64,000 nucleotides of DNA from Maribacter spongiicola. Lineage in GTDB: Bacteria > Bacteroidota > Bacteroidia > Flavobacteriales > Flavobacteriaceae. The notes beneath the pieces are model-generated. The model searched no databases and had not been told where the DNA came from. It saw nothing but the letters and a program-made list of their open reading frames with translations. The translations under genes and the position numbers were made by a program. The stretch spans positions 434,001 to 498,000 of the forward strand of contig NZ_SOAY01000011.1 in NCBI RefSeq assembly GCF_004364165.1, given 5' to 3'. Of the stretch, positions 48,114 through 56,696 are shown piece after piece; position 1 is the stretch's first letter, and every line of letters begins with the position of its first letter.

Positions 48114-48362
48114 ATAATAATAGTATAAAGCAATGAATAGGATTTATTTTTTGTTTTTTAACACTATTACCAACCACTAAGTTTAAATTATAATATATTC
48201 TTAACAGAGACTTAATACTATGTTTTTCAGTGATTAAATAAAACATAAGGCAATTGGGTAGGATAGTAATTTATTTATAAAATTTACTAATTACCTTGTG
48301 CAAACTTTTGAAAATGAGTAATTTCTATGTAACTTTTATCTAGAATTAAAACACTACAGAAA

Positions 48363-49019
48363 ATGGCATTAACAAAAGAGACAAAAGGAAAGGGTACGCA
48401 TATTACCGTTACGTTTACTGTTGGGGAAAATGAAGCTCCAAGTGCAGCAAATGTTATATTATTGGGTGATTTCAATAATTGGCAAACGAACGATAGTTCT
48501 TACCGAATGGAAAAAAAGAACGGGTCTTATGTAAAAAGCATAAAACTTGAAGCTGGTAAACGTTACGAGTTTAGATACTTGAGCGAAGATAAAGGCTGGT
48601 TCAATGATCATGCGGCAGATGCTTATGTGCCATCGCCATATTCAGGTATTGATAATAGTGTGGTAGATTTAACGGCTTTACCGGCGAAAAAGAAAGTGGT
48701 TAAAAAAACGGTAGCCAAGAAACCAGCAGTTAAAAAGCCAGTAGCAAAGAAACCTGCAGCCAAGGCCAAGAAAGACGATTTAAAAAAGATTGAAGGCATC
48801 GGACCTAAAATTGCATCTATCTTAACAAATAAGGGTATCGGCACTTTTGAAAAATTAGCTGGAGCATCTGTAAAGACTCTTGAAGAAATTTTAAAAGAAG
48901 CCGGACCACGTTATACTATGCATAAACCAGGTAGCTGGCCAAAGCAAGCTAAATTAGCTGCTTCAGGTGATTGGGATAAATTGAAAGTCTTACAAGATAA
49001 ATTAGACGGCGGTAAGTAA
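48363..49019 (+). CDS. CBM48-like domain fused by a Lys/Ala/Pro linker to a helix-hairpin-helix domain
   Basis: 218 residues with no signal peptide. Residues about 12-95 look like a CBM48/isoamylase early-set domain (VILLGDFNNW, YEFRYL, GWFNDHAADAY). Residues about 107-137 are a Lys/Ala/Pro linker like a histone H1 tail. Residues about 138-172 form a helix-hairpin-helix (DLKKIEGIGPKIASILTNKG), and the tail has GPRYTMHKPGSWPKQAKLA. The HhH and linker suggest nucleic-acid contact; the first domain suggests glycogen or protein interaction. Unusual combination; function unknown. Closed by a terminator. Confidence 0.8.
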   Translation: MALTKETKGKGTHITVTFTVGENEAPSAANVILLGDFNNWQTNDSSYRMEKKNGSYVKSIKLEAGKRYEFRYLSEDKGWFNDHAADAYVPSPYSGIDNSVVDLTALPAKKKVVKKTVAKKPAVKKPVAKKPAAKAKKDDLKKIEGIGPKIASILTNKGIGTFEKLAGASVKTLEEILKEAGPRYTMHKPGSWPKQAKLAASGDWDKLKVLQDKLDGGK

Positions 49020-49040
49020 TTGCCAAAACTATACATAGCA

Positions 49041-49071
49041 AAAAGCCCTAAGATTTATTCTTAGGGCTTTT
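49041..49071. terminator. Bidirectional terminator
   Basis: AAAAGCCCTAAGA pairs with TCTTAGGGCTTTT, 5-nt loop, between converging genes. Confidence 0.85.
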
Positions 49072-49103
49072 TGTTTACTTTAAAATCGTTTGATTAGAAG
49101 CTA

Positions 49104-49538
49104 CTATTTCATTTTAGTTTGATAATCTACAATGAACTTCTTCATCATGCCTTGTAATTCTATTTTATCTTTTTTGCTCATTTTAATAATATTAAGCCAA
49201 GCGGTGCCAATGTTTTTAGGAGCAAAAGTTGAAAAGTTTTTGATGACCACCAAGCCCTTTTCTTTCGGATAAAATGTGAGTCCCTTTTTTGTGATTTTTA
49301 TATTATTAGCGTCCATTTTTAGAACAGGAAATGTTAGCTGCATTGCATGTTGAATTTCATTATAGAAATAAACATTTTCTTGTGTAGCATTAATTTTTGC
49401 GTAATAATTTCTATTGCTTTCACTGTGTTCTTCTATATAAGTATTGATTGCTTCTACTTGAGTTTGTAATTCTTGAGCGTTACTTGTTTTTACAAATGCG
49501 ACTATCAAGACAATAGCTAAAAGTACTTTTTTATACAT
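49104..49538 (-). CDS. Small secreted protein, unknown
   Basis: 144 residues with a signal peptide (about 1-21, ends SNAQ). The rest is mixed helix and strand with NRNYYAKINATQENVYFYNE. I do not recognise a family. Single gene behind a terminator. Confidence 0.6.
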   Translation of the reverse strand: MYKKVLLAIVLIVAFVKTSNAQELQTQVEAINTYIEEHSESNRNYYAKINATQENVYFYNEIQHAMQLTFPVLKMDANNIKITKKGLTFYPKEKGLVVIKNFSTFAPKNIGTAWLNIIKMSKKDKIELQGMMKKFIVDYQTKMK

Positions 49539-49669
49539 GATGATTTATGGTTTAAGTTGGATTCAATAAACGTTTATGAGGTTATTTTGTTGTTTTAATT
49601 ACAGTTGAGGTTATAATTTGATTTTGGCTGATTGGTGTGTGATTTATTATTTTAAACTGATTTGTATGA

Positions 49670-50815
49670 TTAGTTTTTTTCTTTCAATTTCAACAATACC
49701 TCTTTTCCATGTTCGTTATCAGGATTTAACGCTATAGATTTCTCATACATTTCTATGGCTTCCGTTTTTTTATCTGCGATCAATAACGCTTCACCATAAC
49801 TGTCATAAGCATTTGCACTATTAGGAAATAATAAGGTAGTTGTTTTAAATATGTCTAGAGCCTTGTCTAGTTCTTGAGTTTGTAAAAATGAATATCCTAA
49901 AGTATTTAAATCATGTTCTGAACGATTATGAACCTTAGTTTCAATTGATAACTCAATAGCATTGCCTAGCGCCTTGTGTAAAACTACATTTTGTTGACTT
50001 TTATCTAATGTTTCTGAATAGGCTTTAATAATGGCGTTGATAACTAATGCAGGATTATCATTAAATACAGCATGGCTGCTGCCTTCAGCTATAATATTAG
50101 TTACGTTATTGTTTTTCTCGCCTAAATCTACATGTACTTTTTTCCATCTCTCGGAATATTCTTTTGGATATACTGGAGCAGATTTATCAGGAAAAATATT
50201 GGTAACGGGAATGTTATCAGGAAACTGTGTGTTTCTTAATGAACGCATAATTTCGTTGTAATTGAAATTTAAGTAATAATCGCCAGTACCTTTTGGTATG
50301 GTGTTGATGTCTACAAACTTGTCTCTCATCGCTAAGAAATCATCGTTCCAGAAATCACTAAGAGTTGCATCTATTAAAACAATCGATTTCACTTTCTTTG
50401 GATGTTTATTTGCATATAGTAGATTGTATTGTCCGCCGTAGGAATGGGATACCAAAATAATATCATCACCGTACCCTAATTTTGCAAGTCCGGTTTCAAG
50501 CTCTTTTATTCCGTTTTCAATTCCGAAATCTGAATCATTTTTTAATGCCGAATTCAATTCACTCTGTCCAAAACCTGATCGGTCATAGGTGATTAATGTA
50601 GTACCAGTAACTTTATGTATTCTTTCTAAAATAGAAGTCCAAACAGAACTATCATCGCCACCACCAGCTTCAAAAAGAATAGGAGTTCCGACACCTTTCA
50701 TTATATTGAAATGCATGTTGTAACCACCGATATCTACTGGTGTATCTATAGCTTGTGAATGCATAGTTAACGATATGGAGAAAATTACTAAGAAGGTAAA
50801 ATAGAACTGTTTCAT
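49670..50815 (-). CDS. Exported alpha/beta hydrolase with C-terminal TPR repeats
   Basis: 381 residues. Signal peptide about 1-20, alpha/beta hydrolase with YDRSGFGQS and nucleophile Ser125 in SHSYGG, Asp in LIDATL and the His probably in GSSHAVF. Residues about 285-381 hold two to three TPR helices, with LFPNSANAYDSYGEALL and LNPDNEHGKEVL. Substrate unknown. Confidence 0.85.
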   Translation of the reverse strand: MKQFYFTFLVIFSISLTMHSQAIDTPVDIGGYNMHFNIMKGVGTPILFEAGGGDDSSVWTSILERIHKVTGTTLITYDRSGFGQSELNSALKNDSDFGIENGIKELETGLAKLGYGDDIILVSHSYGGQYNLLYANKHPKKVKSIVLIDATLSDFWNDDFLAMRDKFVDINTIPKGTGDYYLNFNYNEIMRSLRNTQFPDNIPVTNIFPDKSAPVYPKEYSERWKKVHVDLGEKNNNVTNIIAEGSSHAVFNDNPALVINAIIKAYSETLDKSQQNVVLHKALGNAIELSIETKVHNRSEHDLNTLGYSFLQTQELDKALDIFKTTTLLFPNSANAYDSYGEALLIADKKTEAIEMYEKSIALNPDNEHGKEVLLKLKEKN

Positions 50816-50979
50816 TTTTGGTTCGTGTTTAGTTCTGGTAATTTACATTATTTCAGCAGTAAAGTAGCGTAGTGGTAGGTAAAGAATATATGAATTTTAA
50901 ACCTTGTTAAAATTGGGGATAGAAAGAATTTTATGTTTTGCTCAAAAGTCTGTAATACTTTTTAATTTGTTGATAGCCG

Positions 50980-51720
50980 TCACTTAAGCGTTCTCTTTGA
51001 AGTCAATTTTTCAATTCCATTTATTGTTTTGTACTTTTTTACCCAAAGTCCGTCTTTATTGTATTTAAATCTGAATTTTTCAATTTGAAACAAAGATGGT
51101 GCACCTATAATCGGAATTGGGAAAGTCTTTTCTGGAATATATTCGCGTTTTATTTCAATAACATTATTATTTGAATCATATCTATATCTATTAATTTCTA
51201 TTTCCTGTACTAAAGAGTCTTTGGTATTTAAGTATTCAGAATATGCCATTTCTTTTGTTTTATTGCCAATAGCATCATATTCAAAGACCTCTTTATACGG
51301 AAGGAAACCAAATTCTTGAGTTCTTTCAACTATTCTTGGCTTCCCGAATTCATTAAAGTCTGAATATATTTCAATAGCACCTAAACTATGTTTTTTAACT
51401 AATAAACTATCTTGAAAATATAGTAGTTCATTTTCTATGGTATCATTGATTATGCCTTGATTTATGTCAAAAGTTCTGATTGTCCACTTTTCGTTTCCAT
51501 CGTAAAAATATTTCCATTTACTTCTCAACTCCCTTCTGTAATAAACTTCCTCAACTGTTACAAGTCCGTTCTTCAGAAAACTTTTTGTCTTCCATTTACC
51601 CATTTCTAGATTTCTAACCAGATAAGAATCATACTTTTTAAGTTCTTCTCTTTCGTTTTTTTGACAGAATAAATAACCTGAGATTAAACAGAAGATTATA
51701 TATGGTAGAGTTTTTTTCAT
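50980..51720 (-). CDS. Exported protein with YD/RHS-like repeats, unknown
   Basis: 246 residues. Short hydrophobic leader (1-19, MKKTLPYIIFCLISGYLFC) and a body of charged strands with YDAIGNKTKEMAY and YDSNNNVIEIKREY that resemble RHS/YD repeats. No catalytic motif. Right-hand neighbour of the cassette-like region; I cannot tell if it belongs to it. Confidence 0.6.
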   Translation of the reverse strand: MKKTLPYIIFCLISGYLFCQKNEREELKKYDSYLVRNLEMGKWKTKSFLKNGLVTVEEVYYRRELRSKWKYFYDGNEKWTIRTFDINQGIINDTIENELLYFQDSLLVKKHSLGAIEIYSDFNEFGKPRIVERTQEFGFLPYKEVFEYDAIGNKTKEMAYSEYLNTKDSLVQEIEINRYRYDSNNNVIEIKREYIPEKTFPIPIIGAPSLFQIEKFRFKYNKDGLWVKKYKTINGIEKLTSKRTLK

Positions 51721-52009
51721 AATCGGTTAAAATGGCTGAGCTTGAATGTTTGTTAAACAGTTTCAAGATAAGATAATCAGGTTATCCAAAGAGATAATAA
51801 ATGAGAGATATTAAGAGCTCAGGCTAGAAACAAGTGTACTTAACTTGTTTAACGCTCACGACCGTTAACTCGATTGCCAATAGCGCTTTTATCCATTTTT
51901 TATTCCTTCATATATTATTTTACAAACTGATTTAAATTCAACACCTCAATTCGGTCAGATTTTTATTGAGAAAGTCCGCAGTTTTTTAAATGGGTTTTAA
52001 GCTAGTGTT
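51721..52009. other. Intergenic region, no gene seen
   Basis: 289 bases. AT-rich with the stretch AAGTGTACTTAACTTGTTTAA near 51831. No related inverted-repeat ends (ACAAC/GTTGT) found here. Confidence 0.4.
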
Positions 52010-52336
52010 TTATATTAAGGCATAAATGAACGCTTCCTCTTTATTACCTCCTTTTTCTAACGTTATTTCAGTTTTTATTCTTTGATATGCTATTCCTTCA
52101 AAATCATCTAATTCCTTCCAATGCTGGTCTAAATTATCAGAGTAAAATATATATCCTTTTATTTTTTCTATTTTGTTTTCAAGCCTTATCCCTGGAAAAC
52201 CCATTTCCGAGCCCCAGCCTTCTTTAAATAACTCTCCTAAAACATATCCTTTTTTCCAATTCCCTCCTATTTTTTTCAATATATGTTCATTGGGTTTTTC
52301 AGGTCCTAAAGTTCCATAAACAAATAGCTTTTGCAT
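52010..52336 (-). CDS. Gamma-glutamylcyclotransferase-fold (AIG2-like) protein
   Basis: 108 residues from ATG at 52336. Fold motif QKLFVYGTLGP at the N-terminus with the YGTL substrate loop, LDDFEGI with the catalytic-region acids, and a YxxI tail. Family members cut gamma-glutamyl amines or release 5-oxoproline; exact activity unknown. Lies next to an inverted-repeat site of the cassette type. Confidence 0.88.
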   Translation of the reverse strand: MQKLFVYGTLGPEKPNEHILKKIGGNWKKGYVLGELFKEGWGSEMGFPGIRLENKIEKIKGYIFYSDNLDQHWKELDDFEGIAYQRIKTEITLEKGGNKEEAFIYALI

Positions 52337-52342
52337 TATCAA

Positions 52343-52686
52343 TATCTTTTTAAAATTTTTAGATGTTTTTCAATTCCATAAACGTGCTCAAGCATTATTG
52401 GCAACAAATAAATATATGGGAAGTAGGGCAGAAAACAAGCAATTATTTTCGGTTTAGCCCGATGCCCGTATTGTTTATAGGTTTCCTAAGTTAGTATTCT
52501 GTTATCTTTTATGGTTTAACAAAAGAACAAAAGAGCAGAGTAAGGTTATTATAGGTTTAGGAACTTCAGATTCCGTCAACAAAGAAAATCCCTGCTCTTT
52601 TACTATTCAAATACAATCAGTTCATTAGGTCATTGGAACCTGTTTCTAGGATGATGTATAGCATTAGTGTTTGTTCTTTGTTGTGC
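52343..52686. other. Intergenic region with cassette-type repeat B and a second inverted repeat
   Basis: 344 bases without a gene. It contains site B (52400-52484) and AAAGAGCAG at 52530-52538 matched by CTGCTCTTT at 52592-52600 with a 53-base loop. No coding signal that I trust. Confidence 0.5.
52400..52484 (-). repeat. Cassette-type inverted repeat, site B (degenerate)
   Basis: 5' arm GGCAACAAATAAATATATGG then GAAGTAGGGC (52400-52429); 3' arm CCCGTATTGTTTATAGGTTT (52465-52484) is identical to the 3' arm of site C at 58170-58189. The arms match only in part (TATA...AGTA.GGGC). Confidence 0.55.
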
Positions 52687-53454
52687 TTAGTGTTTTTTTG
52701 CGTTCAGATTAAATTCCTTTATCGCAAAGTAGCATCTTTCACAGACCAATTTAATTTTAGCAAATTCCATAGATTCATCACTCCATCCGTCCGTTTTAAG
52801 ACGTTCTCTTTCGCATTCCTCACACCAAGCTTGGAGGTCATCATCTTCGTTCAATTCCATTCCACGATACGTGTCAAAAGCTTCTTCAAATCCAGTTTTA
52901 TATTCCGTATTCAAGTGTTGACAAATAAATGCTTTCCGTAATTTTCCGTGCGCACTACATTCTATTAATTCACTTTCAATTTTTTCGACTTCTTCTTTTG
53001 ATATTTGTTCGGTTAATAAAAAGTACACTTCTAAATGGTCAGAAATAACACGATAAGTACCAATTCCTCCAATTATGTCAAAAGCTATTGATGTTAATTC
53101 CCAACCTGTATATTTATCTCCATCGAAGTGCGCATTGATAAGATTTTCATATTTCTTTTTTTCTCCGAGTTCTTTAATCTTTAGTGTCCGAAATTTTCTC
53201 GGTTCAACAGAGTCTTCATTTGCCCAAGCCCACATCCAAGTGTTTGTATTCTGAGAAAATGTACCAACAGGAATATATAGAAAGTATATTTCTTTGTCGT
53301 CACTATACAATTTTAGTGTTTCGCTCGATTGATTATAAAACCAGCTAGCGTAGTTATCGGTGTCAAATTTCTCTCTAAAATCGGGTTGAATAGCAGAAAG
53401 TTTATCTACCGCCTTTTGAGCGTATTTTACGTATTTCAAAGGTCTAAATATCAA
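52687..53454 (-). CDS. DUF6882-like protein with cysteine pairs
   Basis: 255 residues. NTNTWMWAWANEDS at about 69-82 and GWELTSIAFDIIG match the pattern I recall for DUF6882. The C-terminal part has WCEECERE and VCERCYFA, two CxxC pairs that could bind zinc. The only possible start here is TTG at 53454, since a stop codon lies in frame just upstream and the cassette repeat begins within 30 bases, so the true 5' end may have been lost by recombination. Confidence 0.65.
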   Translation of the reverse strand: MIFRPLKYVKYAQKAVDKLSAIQPDFREKFDTDNYASWFYNQSSETLKLYSDDKEIYFLYIPVGTFSQNTNTWMWAWANEDSVEPRKFRTLKIKELGEKKKYENLINAHFDGDKYTGWELTSIAFDIIGGIGTYRVISDHLEVYFLLTEQISKEEVEKIESELIECSAHGKLRKAFICQHLNTEYKTGFEEAFDTYRGMELNEDDDLQAWCEECERERLKTDGWSDESMEFAKIKLVCERCYFAIKEFNLNAKKH

Positions 53455-53475
53455 TAGAATTTCGTTTTTTCAACA

Positions 53476-53615
53476 TTAAGCACAACGGTCTAGTATAAGA
53501 ATAGTAGCGGTTTTAGAAGCACAACCCTTTTCGTTTACGACCATTTGTAAATATAAAAAAAGCGACTTTGGTAAAGCACCCAAGCCGCTATTAATTTTAT
53601 ACATTGTTGTGGCAC
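53476..53615 (-). repeat. Cassette-type inverted repeat, site A
   Basis: 5' arm (53476-53510) carries CACAACGGTCTAGTATAAG then AATAGTAGCGG; 3' arm (53585-53615) carries CCGCTATTAATTTTATAC then ATTGTTGTGGCAC. Arms pair as CACAAC / GTTGTG, then a 3-versus-6-base bulge, then a stem of about 18 with few mismatches. The 3' arm touches the SDR stop codon; the loop contains the SDR terminator. Confidence 0.75.
53554..53589 (-). terminator. Terminator of the redox operon, inside site A
   Basis: On the minus strand AGCGGCTTGG...CCAAAGTCGCT then TTTTTTT. It is nested between the arms of the inverted repeat. Confidence 0.7.
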
Positions 53616-53620
53616 TTTTT

Positions 53621-54454
53621 TTATCCGTACACAGCGTCTTTAGCTGTTTCTCGGTTCGTTTCCAAGTCCGATTTTACGCTTTCTAATTTCATTCCGATTG
53701 TCATTAATGCAACTTTTCCAAGTGGTAATCGAAGTGTTGGATTTTCTGAATTTACCAAGGCTATAATTGCTTTTGATGCTTTAATTGGGTCGCCTTCCTG
53801 TTTTCCGTCAACTCCTTTTAATTTGGTTCTAAATGCTCCTGCTGTATCGGAATAATCGTCAATTACAGTTGAAGCTTGTCCAAGTCCATTTCCAGCAAAA
53901 TTTGTGCGGAATGGTCCGGGTTCAATTATGGAAACCTTTATGCCTAAAGGTGCAACTTCTTGTGCCAAAGCCTCGCTAAAACCTTCTAAAGCAAATTTGC
54001 TTGCATTGTAAATACCAAAACCTGCAAATGCCTTAATTCCTCCGTGCGAAGAAATCTGAACAATGTTGCCACTCTTTTCCTTGCGCATATATGGCAAAAC
54101 GGTCTGTGTCATTTTTAGAGTTCCAAAAAAGTTAGGTTCAAAGACAGTTCTAACCTCTTTTAATGATGTTTCTTCAACTGCACCAACAAATCCCATTCCT
54201 GCGTTGTTGACTAAAACATCAATTTTTCCGTATTCGGAAATAATATTTTTGATGTTTTCCTCGATGCTCTTTTCATTGGTAATGTCCAATAAAATTGCTT
54301 TTGCGTTTTTAGTATTGCTTTTATTGAATTCGTCAACTTGCGATTGGTGGCGGAAAGTACCAATAACAAAATCGTCTTTTTCAATTACGGATTCGGCAAG
54401 TGCTTTTCCCAATCCGCTCGATATTCCTGTGATTAGCCATATTTTATTTTTCAT
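53621..54454 (-). CDS. Short-chain dehydrogenase/reductase
   Basis: 277 residues from MKNKIWLITGISSGLGKA at 54454, chosen because it begins the SDR fold; a longer frame adds no family residues. Cofactor loop TGISSGLGKA, NNAGMGF, catalytic Ser in QISSHGG and YNASK as YxxxK. The FRTNFAG motif fits classical SDRs. Last gene of the redox operon; its start overlaps the end of the SRPBCC gene by 11 bases. Confidence 0.92.
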   Translation of the reverse strand: MKNKIWLITGISSGLGKALAESVIEKDDFVIGTFRHQSQVDEFNKSNTKNAKAILLDITNEKSIEENIKNIISEYGKIDVLVNNAGMGFVGAVEETSLKEVRTVFEPNFFGTLKMTQTVLPYMRKEKSGNIVQISSHGGIKAFAGFGIYNASKFALEGFSEALAQEVAPLGIKVSIIEPGPFRTNFAGNGLGQASTVIDDYSDTAGAFRTKLKGVDGKQEGDPIKASKAIIALVNSENPTLRLPLGKVALMTIGMKLESVKSDLETNRETAKDAVYG

Positions 54455-54953
54455 AATTATATTGTTTTTTGATATTTGATAAAAGTGTTTTTTGAAAATT
54501 GCTAATGGTTGTTTCCATTGTTTCCCTGTTTTTGTCTTGAACTTTAAAAACAGCATCAAAGCTAACTTTGTAGCTATTTGTTTTAAATGGGATTATTTTT
54601 ATTGTTGCCTTGTAGCCTGATATTGGCATTGGTGTTTCTAACATTTCATAAACTATGATATGTTTTTCATTATCCAATTTTGTTACCTTTTCTACAACTT
54701 CTAATCCATTGGATTTTAAGGTCAACGTAATAACAGAGCCTTTGCCATTTCCAACCATTGCAGTTTTTGAAATAATTTCTGGAACCAATTTGTCTAAATT
54801 AGCAAGGTTTGAAATTGCAGTCCAAACTTCGTCCATATTCCTTGTCATTTCAATATCGTTTGTTACTTTGACTTTATTAAAAGTTTGTCCATTTACAAAG
54901 CTTGTGGCACAAACGATAACGATTGATAAAAATATAATCTTATACTTGTCCAT
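54444..54953 (-). CDS. Exported SRPBCC (START/polyketide cyclase-like) protein
   Basis: 169 residues. Signal peptide about 1-22 (ends VNGQ), then an SRPBCC helix-grip fold with MTRNMDEVWTAISNLANLDKLVPEII, as in Bet v 1/START-type ligand-binding proteins. Overlaps both neighbours (DoxX stop, SDR start), so translational coupling is likely. Ligand unknown. Confidence 0.85.
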   Translation of the reverse strand: MDKYKIIFLSIVIVCATSFVNGQTFNKVKVTNDIEMTRNMDEVWTAISNLANLDKLVPEIISKTAMVGNGKGSVITLTLKSNGLEVVEKVTKLDNEKHIIVYEMLETPMPISGYKATIKIIPFKTNSYKVSFDAVFKVQDKNRETMETTISNFQKTLLSNIKKQYNYEK

Positions 54954-55326
54954 AGTTCATAGCTTTTTTGACTGTTCCTAATTGGAAATACGTAATTACC
55001 GCAAATAATAGGGTTGGCAACAACCATATGCCATTACCAATAAAATCGTGTGCAATGTGAAAAGCCACAATATTAAAAATTACAGGTAAAAGCAAAAGCC
55101 AACCTAAAAATCTGGTTTTAGGAACAATTAGTAAAATTCCTCCAACAATTTCACCAATGGCGACTACCACGAATAAATAGGAAGTGAACATTGCACCCAT
55201 AAAAGCTTGTGCTGTTGGGTCTACTGGTGGTTCTACTGGTATGAAACCGAAGAATTTGTTGAGTCCGAAGATTACCATTAAGATTGCCAAGAACACAATT
55301 GAGATATTTTGAATTGTATTTTTCAT
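54940..55326 (-). CDS. DoxX family membrane protein
   Basis: 128 residues with four hydrophobic helices and the family pattern IFGLNKFFGF near residue 20 and VAIGEIVGGILLIV. Its end overlaps the start of the SRPBCC gene by 14 bases (ATGAACTATGGACAAG). The distant DoxX protein at 24205 shares only the general plan. Expected to act in redox homeostasis with the peroxiredoxin-like gene just upstream. Confidence 0.85.
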   Translation of the reverse strand: MKNTIQNISIVFLAILMVIFGLNKFFGFIPVEPPVDPTAQAFMGAMFTSYLFVVVAIGEIVGGILLIVPKTRFLGWLLLLPVIFNIVAFHIAHDFIGNGIWLLPTLLFAVITYFQLGTVKKAMNYGQV

Positions 55327-55330
55327 TGTT

Positions 55331-55990
55331 TTATTTTTTTAAAGCGTTAATAATTTCTGAAACTTCTACTCGATTTCTGTAATCGCCACCTAAAGATTTT
55401 GCAAAAGAGACAGTTGCATCTTTTTCGATAACAAATACAGCTGGAATTGGCAATTCTCTCGAATCGTCAGAATAATGTGCATCAAAGTCAAAGCCGAGTT
55501 CGGTCATTGTATTTACTGGTGCATCTGCATTTTTGAAAACAGTTGTATATTTTCTTGCAACAATATTTCCATTATCGCTCAAAACCTTAAAATCAAGTTC
55601 GTTCTTTTCCTTTACGTTTAAAGATTCATCAGGTGTTTGTGGTGAAATGGCAACTAATTCTGCACCTAAATCGTGAATTTTAGTTAATGATTTTTGATAG
55701 TGAGCTAATTGAAGATTGCAATAGGGACACCAAGAACCTCTGTAAAAAGTAATTACAACCTTGCCATTTTTAAGTAATTCTGAAAGTTTTGTTGTTTTAT
55801 CCGTTGCGTTTGAAAGTGCAAAATCTGGTGCTTTATCGCCAACTTGTAATTTCAAAATGGAATTATGGTTGTATTGTAGTTTCTCCGCATCTTGGTCGAA
55901 AACGCCCAAAGCATCTTTAGGAAGCATTGTTCCTAAATTTGTACGTAAATCTTTTAGGTTTTCTTGGTAAGAATTTGTTTCTGTGTTCAT
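55331..55990 (-). CDS. AhpC/TSA-family peroxiredoxin-like protein
   Basis: 219 residues. Thioredoxin fold with ITFYRGSWCPYCNLQL: CPYC at about 92-95 replaces the usual PxxxTxxC, as in AhpC-like redoxins with a thioredoxin-type CxxC. The N-terminal helical part is about 50 residues. No signal peptide. Between the Crp regulator and DoxX. Confidence 0.9.
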   Translation of the reverse strand: MNTETNSYQENLKDLRTNLGTMLPKDALGVFDQDAEKLQYNHNSILKLQVGDKAPDFALSNATDKTTKLSELLKNGKVVITFYRGSWCPYCNLQLAHYQKSLTKIHDLGAELVAISPQTPDESLNVKEKNELDFKVLSDNGNIVARKYTTVFKNADAPVNTMTELGFDFDAHYSDDSRELPIPAVFVIEKDATVSFAKSLGGDYRNRVEVSEIINALKK

Positions 55991-56089
55991 TTTTCTTTGT
56001 TTGATATGAAGCCAAAATTGACTTTACAAAGGTGTGGCAATGTGCCAACTTTAAAAATGAACTGGTTTAGGAAATACTCTTGAACTAGA

Positions 56090-56677
56090 TTAAGTTTTTG
56101 AAGTAAGGTTTTTTCTGATTTTAGATAGAAACTCTGGTGTAAACCCTAAATAGGAAGCTATAACCTTTTGAGGAACTCGTTTTACAATATTTGGATAGCG
56201 TTCCAAAATTTCCAAATAACGTTCTTCTGCGGTCATACTCAAATTGGATAACGCTCTTTTTCTAGAAAAAGCAAATGCTCTTTCAGTTGTGATTCTAAAA
56301 TATTCGCTCAATCCGTGAATCTCTTTGCAAAGACCTTCAATATCGTCATAAGTCATTTGAAAAATGGTAGAATCTTCTAAAGCCTCAACAAATAGCGTGG
56401 CGGGTGTTTGGGTAATGTAGCTGTAAAAATCGCTCACGAACCAATCTTCAATCGCAATTTGTACCGTGTGTTCTTTTCCCTCGTTGTCAATAAAGTAAGA
56501 GCGAAACGAGCCTTTCACGACATAATTCCGATATTGGCAAACGTAATTTGGTTGGTCAATAAATTGACGTTTTTTGATTTTGGTCGTTCGGATTATTCCA
56601 ATAAGTTTTTCCGTTTCCTCTTCGTTCAGAGTAACGTATTTACTTATGTTTTCTAATATGTTTTTGTATTGTTCCAA
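56090..56677 (-). CDS. Crp/Fnr family transcription regulator
   Basis: 195 residues: cNMP-binding-like domain (about 5-120) and a C-terminal HTH (RVPQKVIASYLGFTPEFLSKIRKN). Start is TTG at 56677; a stop in frame lies about nine bases upstream. The IS481 element begins 20 bases before this start, so its native promoter is displaced. Probable regulator of the redox genes below it. Confidence 0.88.
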   Translation of the reverse strand: MEQYKNILENISKYVTLNEEETEKLIGIIRTTKIKKRQFIDQPNYVCQYRNYVVKGSFRSYFIDNEGKEHTVQIAIEDWFVSDFYSYITQTPATLFVEALEDSTIFQMTYDDIEGLCKEIHGLSEYFRITTERAFAFSRKRALSNLSMTAEERYLEILERYPNIVKRVPQKVIASYLGFTPEFLSKIRKNLTSKT

Positions 56678-56696
56678 TGTTTTTTAAATGTTCGTT

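Noticed and set aside
42496..48246. Using longer alternative starts for the lipoprotein and arsR
   Set aside because: The extra residues lack family similarity and the shorter starts give clean signal peptide or HTH beginnings.
52530..52600. Inverted repeat AAAGAGCAG/CTGCTCTTT as an IS end
   Set aside because: Only 9 bp with a 53-base loop, no transposase frame and no target duplication.
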